From Selaginella moellendorffii (taxonomy: Eukaryota > Streptophyta > Lycopodiopsida > Selaginellales > Selaginellaceae): a stretch of 64,000 nt of DNA. The stretch is from NCBI RefSeq assembly GCF_000143415.4, contig NW_003314306.1:1406615-1470614 (forward strand). Reading direction: 5' to 3'. Positions 1-11,418 of this stretch are shown piece by piece. Every line of letters begins with the position of its first letter. Within the stretch, counting starts at the first letter, position 1. Below the pieces are notes generated by a model. The model worked only from the letters and a program-made list of their open reading frames with translations. It ran no database searches and had not been told where the DNA came from. Made by a program: the position numbers and the translations under genes.

Positions 1-96
1 GCTTTGAACTCTTATGTGTGAAATAGACCAAATCATACATCCTCTCTACTTGCGTATTAGCATTGTTGTATTTGTCACTTATGTTGAGCCATTGTT

Positions 97-1282
97 TCTA
101 GTTGAACAAGAACCTACATGTATTCTTATTAAACTCTATACCATGCAATTTAAGAAGACATTTATGTGGACATGTTGTTGTTGTCTAGTACTTTTGTGAC
201 TAATGTTAGTTTATAGAATATAAAATTGAACTTACAATCCATTTGGCATAGTGCATAAAACATGTCATTTGAGTATACTTGTCAGTGAATTCTAGTCATG
301 TGTCTTTGTTGGAGTCTAGCTAAATTGTGTATAGCTAATGTTTGCCATATTTACTGTCAACTAAAACAATATCCTATGGTTCTACAGTTGGAGTGGGAGT
401 TGATAATCCCCTAGTTTATGCAAACATAATTCATAGAAACATTAGCCCAGACAAGATTCAATACTCTCCTAGTGGCATCTTATTATATACACCCCTCCAA
501 TTAGGATCAATGAGCCATATACTTCTATTGCATCAGCCTTGAAATTCCAAGGTAAGTGTCTTGAGAATTTTAAGTGGCAAAATTAATTAGACTTCTACTA
601 AAGTTGGAGGAAATTTTAAAATCCCTATGCAAATAACAATTTTAGTATACAATAGATTTAGTATGATAATGGATAATTTAACTTACCTCAAAAATATCTC
701 TATCCTCAATAGTCTCACTCTCAACACTTGATTCATCATAAACACAAACCAGGTGCATTGGGAAACACCCTAGGCTAGACAGTTTTAGGAAAAAACCAAT
801 GATCTACAAACAGGAAATAAACTTTACCTCTTGTCATCGTCTACGGTTGAATCCCGTCTGGGGCAGCATGCATCTCGCCATTCTCGGCAGGCTAGAAGAG
901 AAGAAAGGAGACACTGGATGAACACCCATGCAGCTCGCATTTCTTTTTAGAGCGCCCAAATCCTCGCCATGAGGGGAGAAAAACGTACATGAGAGGCACC
1001 CAGCACCCAACGCGCAGGAAGAAAACCCATAAGATTCTGATGCCGATGCTTTATTTATTTTGGGGACCCCGCGTGCCAAAGGCCGTGCCACATTCACAAC
1101 TCAAAAGGTTTTTTTCGCGTTCCACGGATCACGGCTGACTAAAGTGTTAATGGGGTTTAGGAGAGATGGAGAGAATCTCATACTATTGCTATTAGTTTCT
1201 GCACAAGCCATGATCATCACACAAGCAGGTATATAGTTTTCAAACGAAATTGATCGATCATATATTGTTTTCTTTTCTTCTA
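97..1282. other. Non-coding outer part of the left arm
   Basis: I see no credible gene here. Short open frames on both strands lack domain similarity. The piece at about 834-1060 matches 53090-53290 (other arm) and 59255-59430 (third copy) and always lies upstream of the carbonic-anhydrase remnant. It is therefore probably old promoter or 5' flanking sequence that was duplicated with the module. Confidence 0.6.
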
Positions 1283-1832
1283 GCCGAGGAGTATGGCTAC
1301 TCGAATGGGACTGCAGCTAGGCAAACTGGGGAAACTTGGGAAAAGAATGGAGGGTTTGCAGCAGCGGCAGAATGCAATCTCCGGTGGACATTCAATCTGA
1401 GAGGCTCCAACCAGTGTGCTCTTTGAAGCTGCTCCAGACGAGATACAAACCAGCGAATGCCACTCACCAATCTCGACCACGACATAGCAGTATGTATCTC
1501 CTGAATCCATATCATCCTTGTAGCGAGTATCACATCCATGTTCACAGCGACACTGTGAATGAGAAGCATCTCGTGGGCATCTTGTCCGTCGCCGTCATGT
1601 ACACCGAGTACGACCCTTTTATCGATCAGGTAAACAGAGATCTTTAGTTTTTTTCGTCGTTTTGGTAAGGTTGCCATTTTCTACCTGAGCTGAGTGGCGA
1701 GCAAGATGTTCAAGTGATGGATCCCTCGCTGCTCAATGTTGGAGGCAAGCGATTCTTCAGATATGTTGGATCACTGACATCACCGCCCTGCACCGAGCAA
1801 GTGACATGGAGCGTGTTGAGAAGAGTAAACAA
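1283..1832 (+). pseudogene. Alpha-carbonic anhydrase pseudogene, left-arm copy
   Basis: Plant-type alpha-carbonic anhydrases interconvert CO2 and bicarbonate with a zinc ion held by three histidines. The sequence shows family motifs in order: EEYGYSNGT, then (frame-shifted) CSSGRMQSPVDIQSE, SEYHIHVHSD with the His-x-His zinc ligand pair, VAVMYT, DPSLLNVGGKRFFRY and the C-terminal SLTSPPCTEQVTW. The stretch that carries the third zinc histidine in the family (EGHLVH in the copy near 58.2 kb) is deleted here, and the pieces lie in different frames. It is therefore a broken copy. The orphan subtilase exon follows about 130 bases downstream on the same strand. No intact carbonic anhydrase is present in the window. 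Confidence 0.85.
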
Positions 1833-1968
1833 AATTATTTCCTTAATCTTTGGTTGACCCTGGTTCTCGCGCTAATAAACAGGAGAATAAGCTATTATAA
1901 ATAGATGGGCGGGCTGCCGGGCCTATTTAGTCCTATTAGGGCAGGCGTTTTCCTAACCTAACAGCACT

Positions 1969-2223
1969 ATGTGGAAGTCTATATTTCTCTTGCTTGTGGC
2001 GCTTCTCCTAGTAGATGCGCTCAAAATACATCCAGATCATCATCTCAAATTGTTCTTGATTCCAGAGCCTGAGAACATCACGCCCTATGTGGAATTGCTC
2101 AATATGCTTCCTGGCCCAGTGCGTCCTGTCTACTTGTGCCACGAGAAATCCATCTATGCTTTGTTGACGGAGAAACAAGCAAGCATCTTCAGGAGTAAGT
2201 CTAAAAAGTTCGTGTCTTTTTAA
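1969..2223 (+). pseudogene. Orphan first exon of a subtilisin-like protease, left arm
   Basis: The 84-codon frame begins with a good signal peptide (MWKSIFLLLVALLLVDA) followed by a region like the I9 propeptide of plant subtilases, ending SIYALLTEKQASIFRS. This matches exon 1 of the intact subtilase at 8847-11418, which ends SFYALMTDKQANFLRS. A conserved splice-donor-like aggagtaagt follows that point at ~2191-2200. No protease domain follows, so it is a remnant or a captured exon. The same exon lies in the right arm and near 57.6 kb. Expression as a small secreted propeptide-like protein cannot be excluded. Confidence 0.8.
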
Positions 2224-5200
2224 TTCCTGACCCTTCCTTTTTTGAAGTGAGAGCAAACGTTTCTGTGGTCCTTAAGCGTGAATATGCTGAGCTTTTTTCG
2301 TCTACGGCATTCTAGTATATTCTATAATATACATTTAAATTAATCTTATTTTTATAAATTCTAATTATTTTTATAATTTGCTGTATAGATAACATAGAAT
2401 ATTCTACCATCTAATGGTTGTTATTCAATTTAGTTTATAAACATATTTAAATCTTATATTATTCTATCATTTAATAAAGATTAATCTTGATTTATAAATT
2501 ATAAACATGTTTATAATTATAAATAAATTTGAATATTTATTAATCCTAAACAAAAATAACACTAAAAAAAGAATGTTCTTTTGTTGATCATTCAGATTAA
2601 TCTTATTGTGTATCAACCATAGCTAGCATTTGTGTATGGTTTGATTTCTTGCTGGGGCCACCATGTGTGTGGATGGAATCTGTATATTACTGACTATTTT
2701 CTTGTTCTAAGAAGTGTTTAGGAAATCTTATAAATTATTTTTAAAATAATAATAATAATAATACTAATGTTTTATAATATCCAATCATATTCTATATCCA
2801 CTACTACACAGGTTTGCTTAAGTAAACCAAAAATTTTAAACTATGTTATAAAATTAAGAAGTTAATCTGTATAGTTTATTATATTTGAAGGTTATAAATA
2901 AAACTTGGTAAACATGTGAAATAAGTTAAACTAGCATTTTACTATAAAAGCTATATTTGTTTTTCTTGTGAAAACTATTTGAAGTTTTGTCTTTCCCATC
3001 CACTTCGACAATATATTTTAACTATAAAAAATTTGAAACATTTTGGCTTCACATACCAAAAATATTGACTTACTTCTTGAAGATATTTGGTTGTTCTTTC
3101 AACCATATAATATTATTCACAAAGTTGTTAATTTGATAAATTAAACTTGCATTTTAAATTTTTCAAAACCATTTCTTACTAGGGCTAGGGTTTAAGGCAA
3201 GACAAACTTGCAATTACACATGCAATATATAATGTTAAGAAATAACATTGAAATCTACAGAAATAGTAGGGATTGTAAAGTTGCTTCTTGGATTTGGTCT
3301 GAAATGTTCTTAAAGGTTACTTAACTCAATAGTACTCAAACTTAAACTTAAACTCGGTCTCAAGTGTTTTAGAGGTCATTTAACCCAATAGTATGCAAAC
3401 TTAATGATGTTTAACTCCAAGTATCCCAAAACATTTAACCGATTGGAAAAAAAAAGACATTCTTATTCATGGGCTATTATCCTTTATAGTTGACCCCTAT
3501 TTATATTTAGTCTTGAATTCAATCTTTGTCTATATTTTGAACTCGGTCTTGAATTCGGTCTTCGATATATTAAGTCCTAGATACATCCAGCCCTAGATAT
3601 ATCTAATCAAACCTTTTTATTATTTGGATCTTAATTTTATAGCTAACAACATCTTAGGGAATTTATTTTTTATAGTCATCTTGTATGTGTATAACTTTAT
3701 TTGGTGTTAAACTCATAACACTCCTTTTTGTGTGTTTGTAATTTTTTATTTGTTTGAGCTGGTGACATTTTTTTTATGACTAACTGCCAATAATGAATAT
3801 GTCATTATTGCTTCTGGTCTCATAACTTCTTAGGTGGAAGTTTGTGCTCTTATTAATGCATTTACAATTGCTATTAGATACTTCCTCTCTAATTGAGTAA
3901 TGTTTTAGCATTCTTGTTTGAAATGAATTCTCTTAGATAATAATTTTGCATTTATGGTTAAAGTAGTTTACATCTTAATGTCTTGGCTGTTGATATACCA
4001 CACTTTCATGAATGTTTAGTATCCATAAATAAATAGTTTGGTAGAATTCCTCATTTAGACCTTCAAGGGGATAATTACAAAGTATATGACTTTTAATATT
4101 TAGATTGGGATGATTATTTATTATCTCTCTAGTACACATATGTTATGGGGGTGTAAAGTTCTATTAGTGTTTCACTATATAAACTCATATATAGTTATGC
4201 ATATATTGCTAATCAATTTGAGTTTGTTTTTATGATTGTCAATGATGCTAAATCTTGAAATTAATATTTAATGAGTATTTTTCTACTGGTTCAAGTAGAG
4301 TCTATTGAATACTTAAGTCACATACAAGTGGGATAATAATAATACTACAACTCTCATATCATCCATCAATATGAATGATTTGGTGTTGGTTTATTTTTCC
4401 TAATCTTATAATAAGTGGTTTGCTTAAAGGGCTCTATACCTAATGGAAAGGACTATATTGAGTGTTGCAGCAAGTTAGATTACAAGTTTATAAGATTTGA
4501 CATAGTATTTAACAAATAAATCCTCTAAAAATTATATATGTATAAAAGGATTAAAAAGAAATTACACCACCTACAAATTCAATAGTGTGTCCTCCTGGTG
4601 TTCTTCCAAATCTCAACTTATCGATAGGAGAATCTTATTTCCCTTCCATCATTTAAAGAGGAGGTGATGATATGACAATGCCATATAAAATTATTAATAT
4701 AGTTTTTCATAGTTGTCAAATTGATTTTAATATGGACCACTCATTCATATATATAATCTGAGGTTATTAAGCTTATTAAATATGTACATTTCTATATTCT
4801 ATACACTTAAAAAACTTCCTTATTATGAATTAGTGAAGTATCAATTTGCTCCATCCTCATAGAACATAATTTTGTATGGCATTATGAAACTAAGCCAAGT
4901 TAGGCAGTAATTATTATAATGCCACTTGGATACTAAAGAACCCTAAAGTTGTAATTGTCAAATATATAAAATGAAATTTCATGTTTGGTTAATTCCTATA
5001 AAATTCCCTAGGTGAAGTAATGCATAGTAGTTCTGTAATATAAAGTTATAATACTGAACGATATAATATGGTTTGCCCATTTTGCACAAATTAAATTGTT
5101 TTCTAAGAGTTTTCTTTCCATTGAATCTAAGACTTTTTGAATTTCTTCCATATCAAGCTTGTGCAGCATTTTGAAGCCAGAGGAAATTGTAGACGAACAC

Positions 5201-5248
5201 TGTGATGCACTATGTAAAAGTTGATAAAATCAAGTCGTGAATGGTGCA
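2224..5248. other. AT-rich non-coding spacer of the left arm
   Basis: About 3 kb of strongly AT-rich sequence has no open frame of note and no RNA gene that I can recognise. It contains an (AAT)n microsatellite near 2746-2763. It is matched along its whole length by 48954-51967 in reverse complement, including otherwise neutral-looking sequence. Confidence 0.7.
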
Positions 5249-5645
5249 TGTAGAACTGAGAGAATATTCCAACTTTAGCCATGTCATGATGGGGAAGTTA
5301 GAAGGAGAGAAGTAAAAAGGGATTATATATAAGGTAAGAATAAAGATGTTTGTCTTGAAGATTACCAAGAGGGAGCATACTTGGGTGCTGAGGCACATCA
5401 ACACGAAAAGCAAAAAATCAGCCCAAGAACCAGAAACCCCGGCAGCCCTGCTGCTGTGTAGGTCAGCAGCAGGGCTGCCAGAGTTTCTAGTTCTTAGGCT
5501 GGTTTTTGGCTTCTCATCAACAGTATAGCTTCTTCTTGATGTGCCTCAGGACCATCATAGCCCAGGTGCACTCCCTCTTGGTCTTCAGGACAGACATACA
5601 TTACATACAATCCCACTAGTGACATGACTAAAGTTGGAATCTACA
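5249..5645. repeat. LTR-derived palindrome (two LTR-like arms tail to tail), left arm
   Basis: The sequence is a long imperfect palindrome. It starts TGTAGAACTGAGAGAATATT, its reverse complement ends the unit (ttggaatctaca), and the centre near 5450-5465 is the GC-rich cagccctgctgctg / cagcagcagggctg. Each arm is about 190 bases. A single arm in the orientation of the second half recurs at 7600-7810. The TGTAGA terminus and the position next to an integrase suggest that these are LTR remnants of the gypsy element at 5853-7395, joined to an inverted third LTR. Confidence 0.7.
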
Positions 5646-5852
5646 TCACCCCCCACCTATTGGGCTCCGTCCCAGAGCACATAGCTCCATGGCAGCTTCA
5701 TCTCACTCATGGTACTTGCGCAAGCGAGCACCATTGACACGAGTTGGTAAGAAGTTCCCACTGAAATCTTCAAGCCGGACCGAGCCGTTAGAAAAAACTT
5801 CAACAATGCAATATGGCCCAAGCCAGTGAACACGTAGTTTCCCATGCTTTTT

Positions 5853-7395
5853 TCAGTGCTTGCTATCATACAGCAGAACCACCAGCAGAAAACTGTTTAG
5901 CACGCAAATGACGATCATACCATTGCGGCACTTCTGAAGTGCTTCGCGAGCTTGGAAAGCGAGAAGTCGACGCTCGTCGAGCTGTAGAAGCATGTCCAGT
6001 CGAGCTTGAAGAGTGTTGTCCCAGTCCAAGTTGTGCTCGACAGCCATACGGAGAGAGGGAATCTCGAGCTCAAGCGGCAGGATGGCTTCTTGTCCATAAA
6101 CAAGATGGAACGGTGAAGCTTTGGTGGTGACCTTGTAAGCAACGTGGTATGCCCAGAGTGCATCGAGCAAACGGTGATCCCAATCTGTGCGAGAAGCACT
6201 TGCGAGCTTCATGATGATGTCACACATATCTTGTTGGTGCGCACCAAGCACGAGGGTGGTAGCGATGAGCGATGCCATACTTCTCCACCAAGGTCTCGAT
6301 CACTTGATTGATGAAGTGAGTATCTCGGTCACTCACCAGCTCCAAAGGGCAGCCAAATCTCATGATGATGTTCTTGTAAAGAAAAGTCGCAACCTTGGCT
6401 GTATCTTCCGTGAGAGCTTCAGCCTCGGCCCACTTTGTGACGTAGTCCATGCAAACGAGAATGTAGCGACAACAGGAAGGATGACTGGCCGGCTTGATCG
6501 GTCCCACAAAATCGATGCCCCACTTCTCAAAAGGAAGCACCAGAAGCAGAGGATTAAGCGGCATCAGATCGCGGTGAGTTGGGCGACCAGCACCCTGGCA
6601 GGGATCACAGGTCTGAACGTAGGTAGCAACATCCTTGTGAAGCGTTGGCCACCAATAGCCAGCTTGAAGAACTAAACGAATTGTTGCCTCAGATGAAAAG
6701 TGGCCTTAAGGTGAATTATGGCATGAAGTGCTGACAGTGTGAGGAAGGATACGGCGGCGTAGAACGTCGTCACGGCCGAGGATGTAGAGCTGGCCATGCA
6801 GGAGAGAGTATGGACGAGCCTGGATAATAAGTCGCTTGCGTTCGGTGGCAGTAAAGTCAGCAGGGAACTCGCCGGTAGCCAGATAATCTGCAATGCCTTG
6901 ATACCATTCAGGAACAGCGTCGGCCGCAAAGCGATCGTGGTGTCGCAAGAAAACAGAGCAGCACCAGCTGGGTCATCCTCAAGATCCTGGGAGGAGGGAG
7001 GGCATGGCAATCGTGAAAGATCGGCCATGGCATGAGCGCGGCCGGGCTTCAGGATCACCTCGAAGTCGAATTCCTGGAGGATGATCAGCCAGCGGGAGAT
7101 TCGACCTATGCGGCAAGGCTTGTTGACTAGGTACTTGAGTGCTTGGTGATCCACGAAAAATTTGAAGTGTGTGCCCAACAAATACTTCTGAATAGCAAAG
7201 ATCATGAGGAGCACCAAGGAATCCTCCCTTTGCCATCTTCGTCGAGTGTAGGGTGATCGATGCCCCCCGGCTGGCAAAGAACAGCGCAGAAGCATCCACG
7301 TGGACGTGGAAAATAACTGTCCAGTCAGGAACGGCTAAAATCGGAGCAGTGATCAGAGCTCCCCGGAGAAGCTCGAGTGTCCACTCATAAGGCAC
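5853..7395 (-). mobile_element. Degenerate Ty3/gypsy pol: RNase H and integrase, left copy
   Basis: Read on the minus strand, the fragments run in gypsy pol order. The end of reverse transcriptase (ITAPILAVPDW, HVHVDAS) comes first, then RNase H (HFKFFVDHQALKYLVNKP, ILQEFDFEV, HAMADLSRLPCPP). Next are the integrase N-terminal region (YILGRDDVLRRRILP), the integrase core (WGIDFVGPIKP, YVTKWAEAEAL, SDRDTHFINQ) and the C-terminal part (LLDALWAYHVAYKVTTKASP). At least three frameshifts separate them. The segment that should hold the catalytic Glu after HRYHPR is lost. Gag, protease and most of reverse transcriptase are missing. It is an inactive remnant. Only the part below about 7033 is shared with the right arm. 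Confidence 0.9.
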
Positions 7396-7599
7396 GAGAG
7401 TTTCGTCAGAGGCAAAGCTTTAGTCACGAAGTTGTAGATGAAGCGTCGATAGTAGCCAACACGTAGTCAAAGTGTAGTTTGATTGAAACAAGATCTTTTT
7501 TAAGGCAAGTTCTTCACAATAGCCACCTTAGCTGGATCCACAGCTAATCCTTCCCGGGCAGTGCACCAGTGAAGACTGGGAGGTCTAATACCTACCGAA

Positions 7600-7810
7600 G
7601 CTTAACTTGGCCTGCTACTAAGGTTTTTGGTTCTTGGGCTAGTTTTTTGCTTCTTGATGGCACAGCCTTAACACCATCAGGCGTACTCCTTCTTGGTAAT
7701 CTTCAGGACAGGCATTTTTATTCTTACGTCACATACAATCTCCTTTTACTTCTCCCTGTCGTGACTTACTACTGACGTGGCTAAAGTTGGAATATTCTCT
7801 CAGTTCTACA
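7600..7810 (-). repeat. Solo LTR-like arm upstream of the gypsy remnant
   Basis: On the minus strand this reads TGTAGAACTGAGAGAATATT and onward, as in the palindrome at 5249-5645. It lies 5' of the minus-strand pol remnant in the same orientation as the LTR-like half at ~5465-5645, as expected for a 5' LTR of an element that has lost its gag region. It lies outside the inverted-repeat arm. Confidence 0.6.
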
Positions 7811-8846
7811 GTGCACCAAGCGGATTATATTCGACGGCTACTTCCATCCTGCTCGGACTTGGCAGTGATCAGTCTCTGAACATGACAAGCCAACTTTGAT
7901 CGCTGCCAGATAAGTCGCTGGATTCGGAGCAAGGCTCTCGACGTCCTCTATGCGAGGGAAAGTTCCAAGGCCTCTTCACACTCTCCATTCTCCACACAGT
8001 GGTGGAGCCCCATTGCTAGCAACATCCACTGCTTGCTTGTAGGTTGTGCGGGCTGCTACACTGGCCAAGGCGCCCGGCTGGATCCTGCAAGCGCGCAGCT
8101 CCTCGTAGCTTTTACGGCCCGAAGAGAGGATCTAGAGTTCCTAGGACTGAAGAGCCTTCCATTCCTGTGGCTTACTTGACGATGGACCGTAGCGCCTCTT
8201 GGTGAGGCGTCTAGCAGAGAGCACTTTGGCTAGATAGCGCACCGGCGGCTCCAGGCTTAAGGATGTCCAGGGAATAGGCGCATCCAGAAGTAGTTTGACA
8301 AAGAGTAACGATCTCGTTAGATTCACAGATGAAGTCGCCAGGCTGGGAGCCTTCTCTCGTCTTCTCTTTTGTATCTTACTTTTCCAGATGGGATATGGCT
8401 ACCAAGCAGCGAGAACTTAAATGTATCCAAGAGCTTTTCTTTACGTAAGTTACTGAATCCTCGGAAGTTCTTTTGGTACCGGCACATTGCTCCAAAGAAC
8501 GCTTTACTTCGAGGCACGCCAATTTGCTCCCGAATGGAGATGGCTGAGGATTGAGAAAGGGAGTCATCCTTTTGGTAGCATTTGGTACTTTGTCCGGAGT
8601 TTCTACTAACAGAGTTTCTGTGGGTATTCTATGTTCTGGCATTGCGGAGAGAATAACAAAGCAAGAGTTAGGTTTCTTTTGAGAACGCTGTTTCTGAGTC
8701 AGAACGAAGGTTGAAAACTTAGTCGTAACAGGCTAAATCTTCTTGCTGTTGGTGTTTCAAGATCAAGTATGCACCTATTTCTTTTACCTAAGGCTATCTC
8801 CAAAGGACTCTTTCTGATCCTTGGTGTGAACAGTGATTCTTATTTA
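7811..8846 (-). mobile_element. Second retroelement pol remnant, with flanking non-coding DNA
   Basis: Minus-strand fragments between about 8141 and 8642 resemble the connection and RNase H part of a gypsy-type pol. One frame gives SKAFFGAMCRYQKNFRGFS (compare the LRxFLGLxxYYRRFIxxFS motif). A second gives VRYLAKVLSARRLTKRRYG (compare PVxYxSKxLxxxERRYG). They are frame-shifted and short. The sequence differs from the element at 5853-7395, so it is a different insertion. The rest of the stretch down to the subtilase stop shows nothing recognisable. Confidence 0.5.
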
Positions 8847-11418
8847 TTATGCTTTGACAACAAATGGAAGGCGAACTTTATATCCAGGATGTTTGTAAGC
8901 ATAGCACCTCCACAGAAGTGACCCAAATAGTGTTCCAGTGATAGTAGTGTCATTCAGAGAGAAAGTTATAGATATAGTTATCACTTTCACGCCTTCTTCC
9001 AGATCAAAAACCATATGTGGTGCTTCCACGTTCAATTCAGAAGGAATGTCATGCTTTAGAAAGTGATAGAATAGGTAATCCTTGGGTAGAGGTGGAAAAC
9101 TAACCACTGTGAATGTCCGTTTAACCACAACTTTCTGGCTTTTTAATAGCGTCACAACTATGGATGGATAGTTGCAATCTTTGCAATCCAGGTCGTTTTC
9201 GATAAAATCAGTGAAATCCAGCACTAAACCTGGTTCCATTGCTTCACTTGGATTAATAAAACCAGCCCCCATGGCATAAGGTGTTGCCACTTTTTCATCG
9301 AAATCCTTGATAGGTTCTCCTGTATTGTCTAATGGAGAGGCTGTGGTCATAATTGCAGATTTGATCATTGCTGGGGACCAAGTTGGATGTAAAGTTTTTA
9401 GCATGGCTACTATAGCAGCAACTTGAGGCGTCGCCATCGATGTACCACTTAGAAACTTGAACGATCTTTTAGCATCATCCTTTGGAAGCCAAGAAGCTAA
9501 AATATCCACACCCGGGGCAATGATATCAGGCTTGATGATTGAGAAATTGGGTGAACCTCTTGATGAAAATGCTGCCACTCGGGGAGCTGGAGTCAGTCCA
9601 GTAAGAGTTTTTATCTTTGAAATTATGGCACCAGGTGATCTACAAAAGTGCACGAATGATATAAAATAAACTATAATCAACATAACTCACCTTGCTGTTT
9701 TGAGGAAATCATTAAGAATATCAGCCTCGCTAAAACTGACATAGAATATGGGTTTGAGCCCTCGATAGTCCTGCCGTACTATGAAGGGGGTGTGTACCAA
9801 AATAACTGCTGCAGCTCCTCCCCAATAAAGTGCTGCATTAGCACTGTTGCTTTCGTGGCAAATGACAATCTTTCCTTGCATATTCTCACGACTTTCTTTG
9901 CAAAACCTGCATATAACTCTTTTAGACTGAAACTAAATATTGTGGAAGTATCAAGATATTACCGTCCCCAGGTATGAGTCGTTGAGCTGTACGTTAAGTT
10001 AAACGTATCGAACCTTAGGAAGGAGTCTTCAGGCCATATAGCTCCCTCACTGAGTGATGTAACTTGAATTGTTTTGGAAAAATGTTGATCGTCGTCCCAA
10101 AGCTCCATTTCAGCTATAAAGTCCCTATCCAGTGTGCAAGCTCCAACTGTCAGCAGCCATGGCGCCTGGTTTGATAGCTCTCCATACGGTCCTTCGTTTC
10201 CAGCAGCCGCCACAACTGGTATTCCTTTTTTCTGCGCTAAGAAACCACCCCTACTACCAGCATCGTGTCCTAGCCCAGCGCCCAAAGACAGGGATATAAC
10301 ATCCACACCATCACGTATGGCACTTACAAAAGCGTCGAATACGTCAGCATAGTTGCATCGGTTCCAGCATGCTTTGTAGATTGCGAGCCTGCAAAGTGGA
10401 GCTCCTCCCACAGCCATACCAGAGGCTAAACCTGTGTTGTGGACTTGCCTTCCTCCTACTGTTGATGCACAGTGCGTTCCATGGCCCTTTGTGTCGATAG
10501 GAGAGCGAATGTCGCTTGCTGCCAAAGAGTAGTTGACGTCCAAGTATGCTTGTACTCGCCTTGCGTTTCCAAGGAAGAACCTAGCTCCAATAACTTTCCT
10601 GCAGAAAGAAAGACAAACAAATGGCTCTAGGAGAAGACTAGAAGAAAGAGAAAACACGATATATACAAACCGATTGCATGTGTAGCTTTGGAATTGTTGT
10701 CCCGCCTCACAAATGCCTTTCCACCTCTTGGGGGCTCGAGACATGTCTTTGTCTCGAAAGGCTTCTAACCCCGGCGAGAAGCCTGGAAAAATCATAAACT
10801 TTTAACTTCAAAAGAAAGAGAATGATCAATGTACACAAACCTGTATCTATAACTCCAATGATTGAGTCACTGCCATACCCAGTTTGGGCCCAGAGAGACG
10901 TGTCTCCGGGGTTGAAGAGATAATTTGGATCATAGTCTGCTGACCTCCATATGCGGGAGCTGGAGTCAGACAGGTTTTTCTTCGCCATCGAGTCATCACC
11001 CCATTGACCAGAAACGCCATCGATTCCACCGATGAACTTCCACGTCCGCGTTGTTTCAATGTACGAGTCAGGCGCTGAATGCACTGAAACATTCGCTCTT
11101 CCTGCCAAAGTAGAGCAAACAAGTTACGTATAAAATCTGGAAACAAAGGCTATGGAGCTTACTTCGGAGAAAGTTGGCCTGCTTATCTGTCATCAAAGCG
11201 TAGAAGGAACCTTGGCTAAAGCTCTTGATGTGCACAGCCTGCCTTTGCCCAGGAAGTCCATTGAGCAACTTGAGATGCGCAAGTTGGTCGAGGGATGCAA
11301 GCTCCTGGAATGATTCGAAGTGGTCCTGCCCCGGGAGCGAGACTAAGAACGGCTTGAGCTGGTCCTCCATTCTCGCATCTGCCAGGAGCACCAGGAGCAC
11401 AAAGAAGAGACGAAACAT
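8847..11418 (-). CDS. Subtilisin-like serine protease (plant subtilase, S8 family)
   Basis: Six exons on the minus strand close in frame: 11163-11418, 10841-11101, 10671-10782, 9963-10598, 9691-9906 and 8847-9639, giving 757 aa. Plant subtilases are secreted proteases made as prepro-enzymes. Exon 1 encodes a signal peptide (MFRLFFVLLVLLADA) and the I9 propeptide. The catalytic Asp lies in GVIDTG (~170), His in KGHGTHCAST (~251), the oxyanion Asn in AAGNEGP (~344) and the nucleophile Ser in SGTSMATP (~561). A PA-like insert (GKIVICHES, GGAAAVILV) lies before the Ser segment. The CNYPSI motif marks the start of the C-terminal fibronectin-like domain. All key residues are present and the length is normal for the family, so the gene is probably functional. 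Exon 1 is the part that recurs as orphan copies in both repeat arms and at 57.6 kb. The substrate is unknown. Confidence 0.93.

Larger units (their letters stand above)
97..7033 (+). repeat. Left arm of a large inverted repeat
   Basis: The reverse complement of this stretch reappears at 47212-53981 with the same order of elements: carbonic-anhydrase remnant, subtilase exon 1, AT-rich spacer, LTR palindrome and integrase. Outer homology ends near the shared motif gttgaacaag (left ~97-110, right ~53965-53981). Inner homology ends at the shared catgccatggccgatc (left ~7033, right ~47212). The arms differ by small indels and substitutions, for example a trinucleotide microsatellite that is shorter here (near 2746-2763) than on the right (51450-51481). 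They are therefore not a trivial copy of one read set. The identity was judged by eye and no percentage was computed. Confidence 0.93.
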
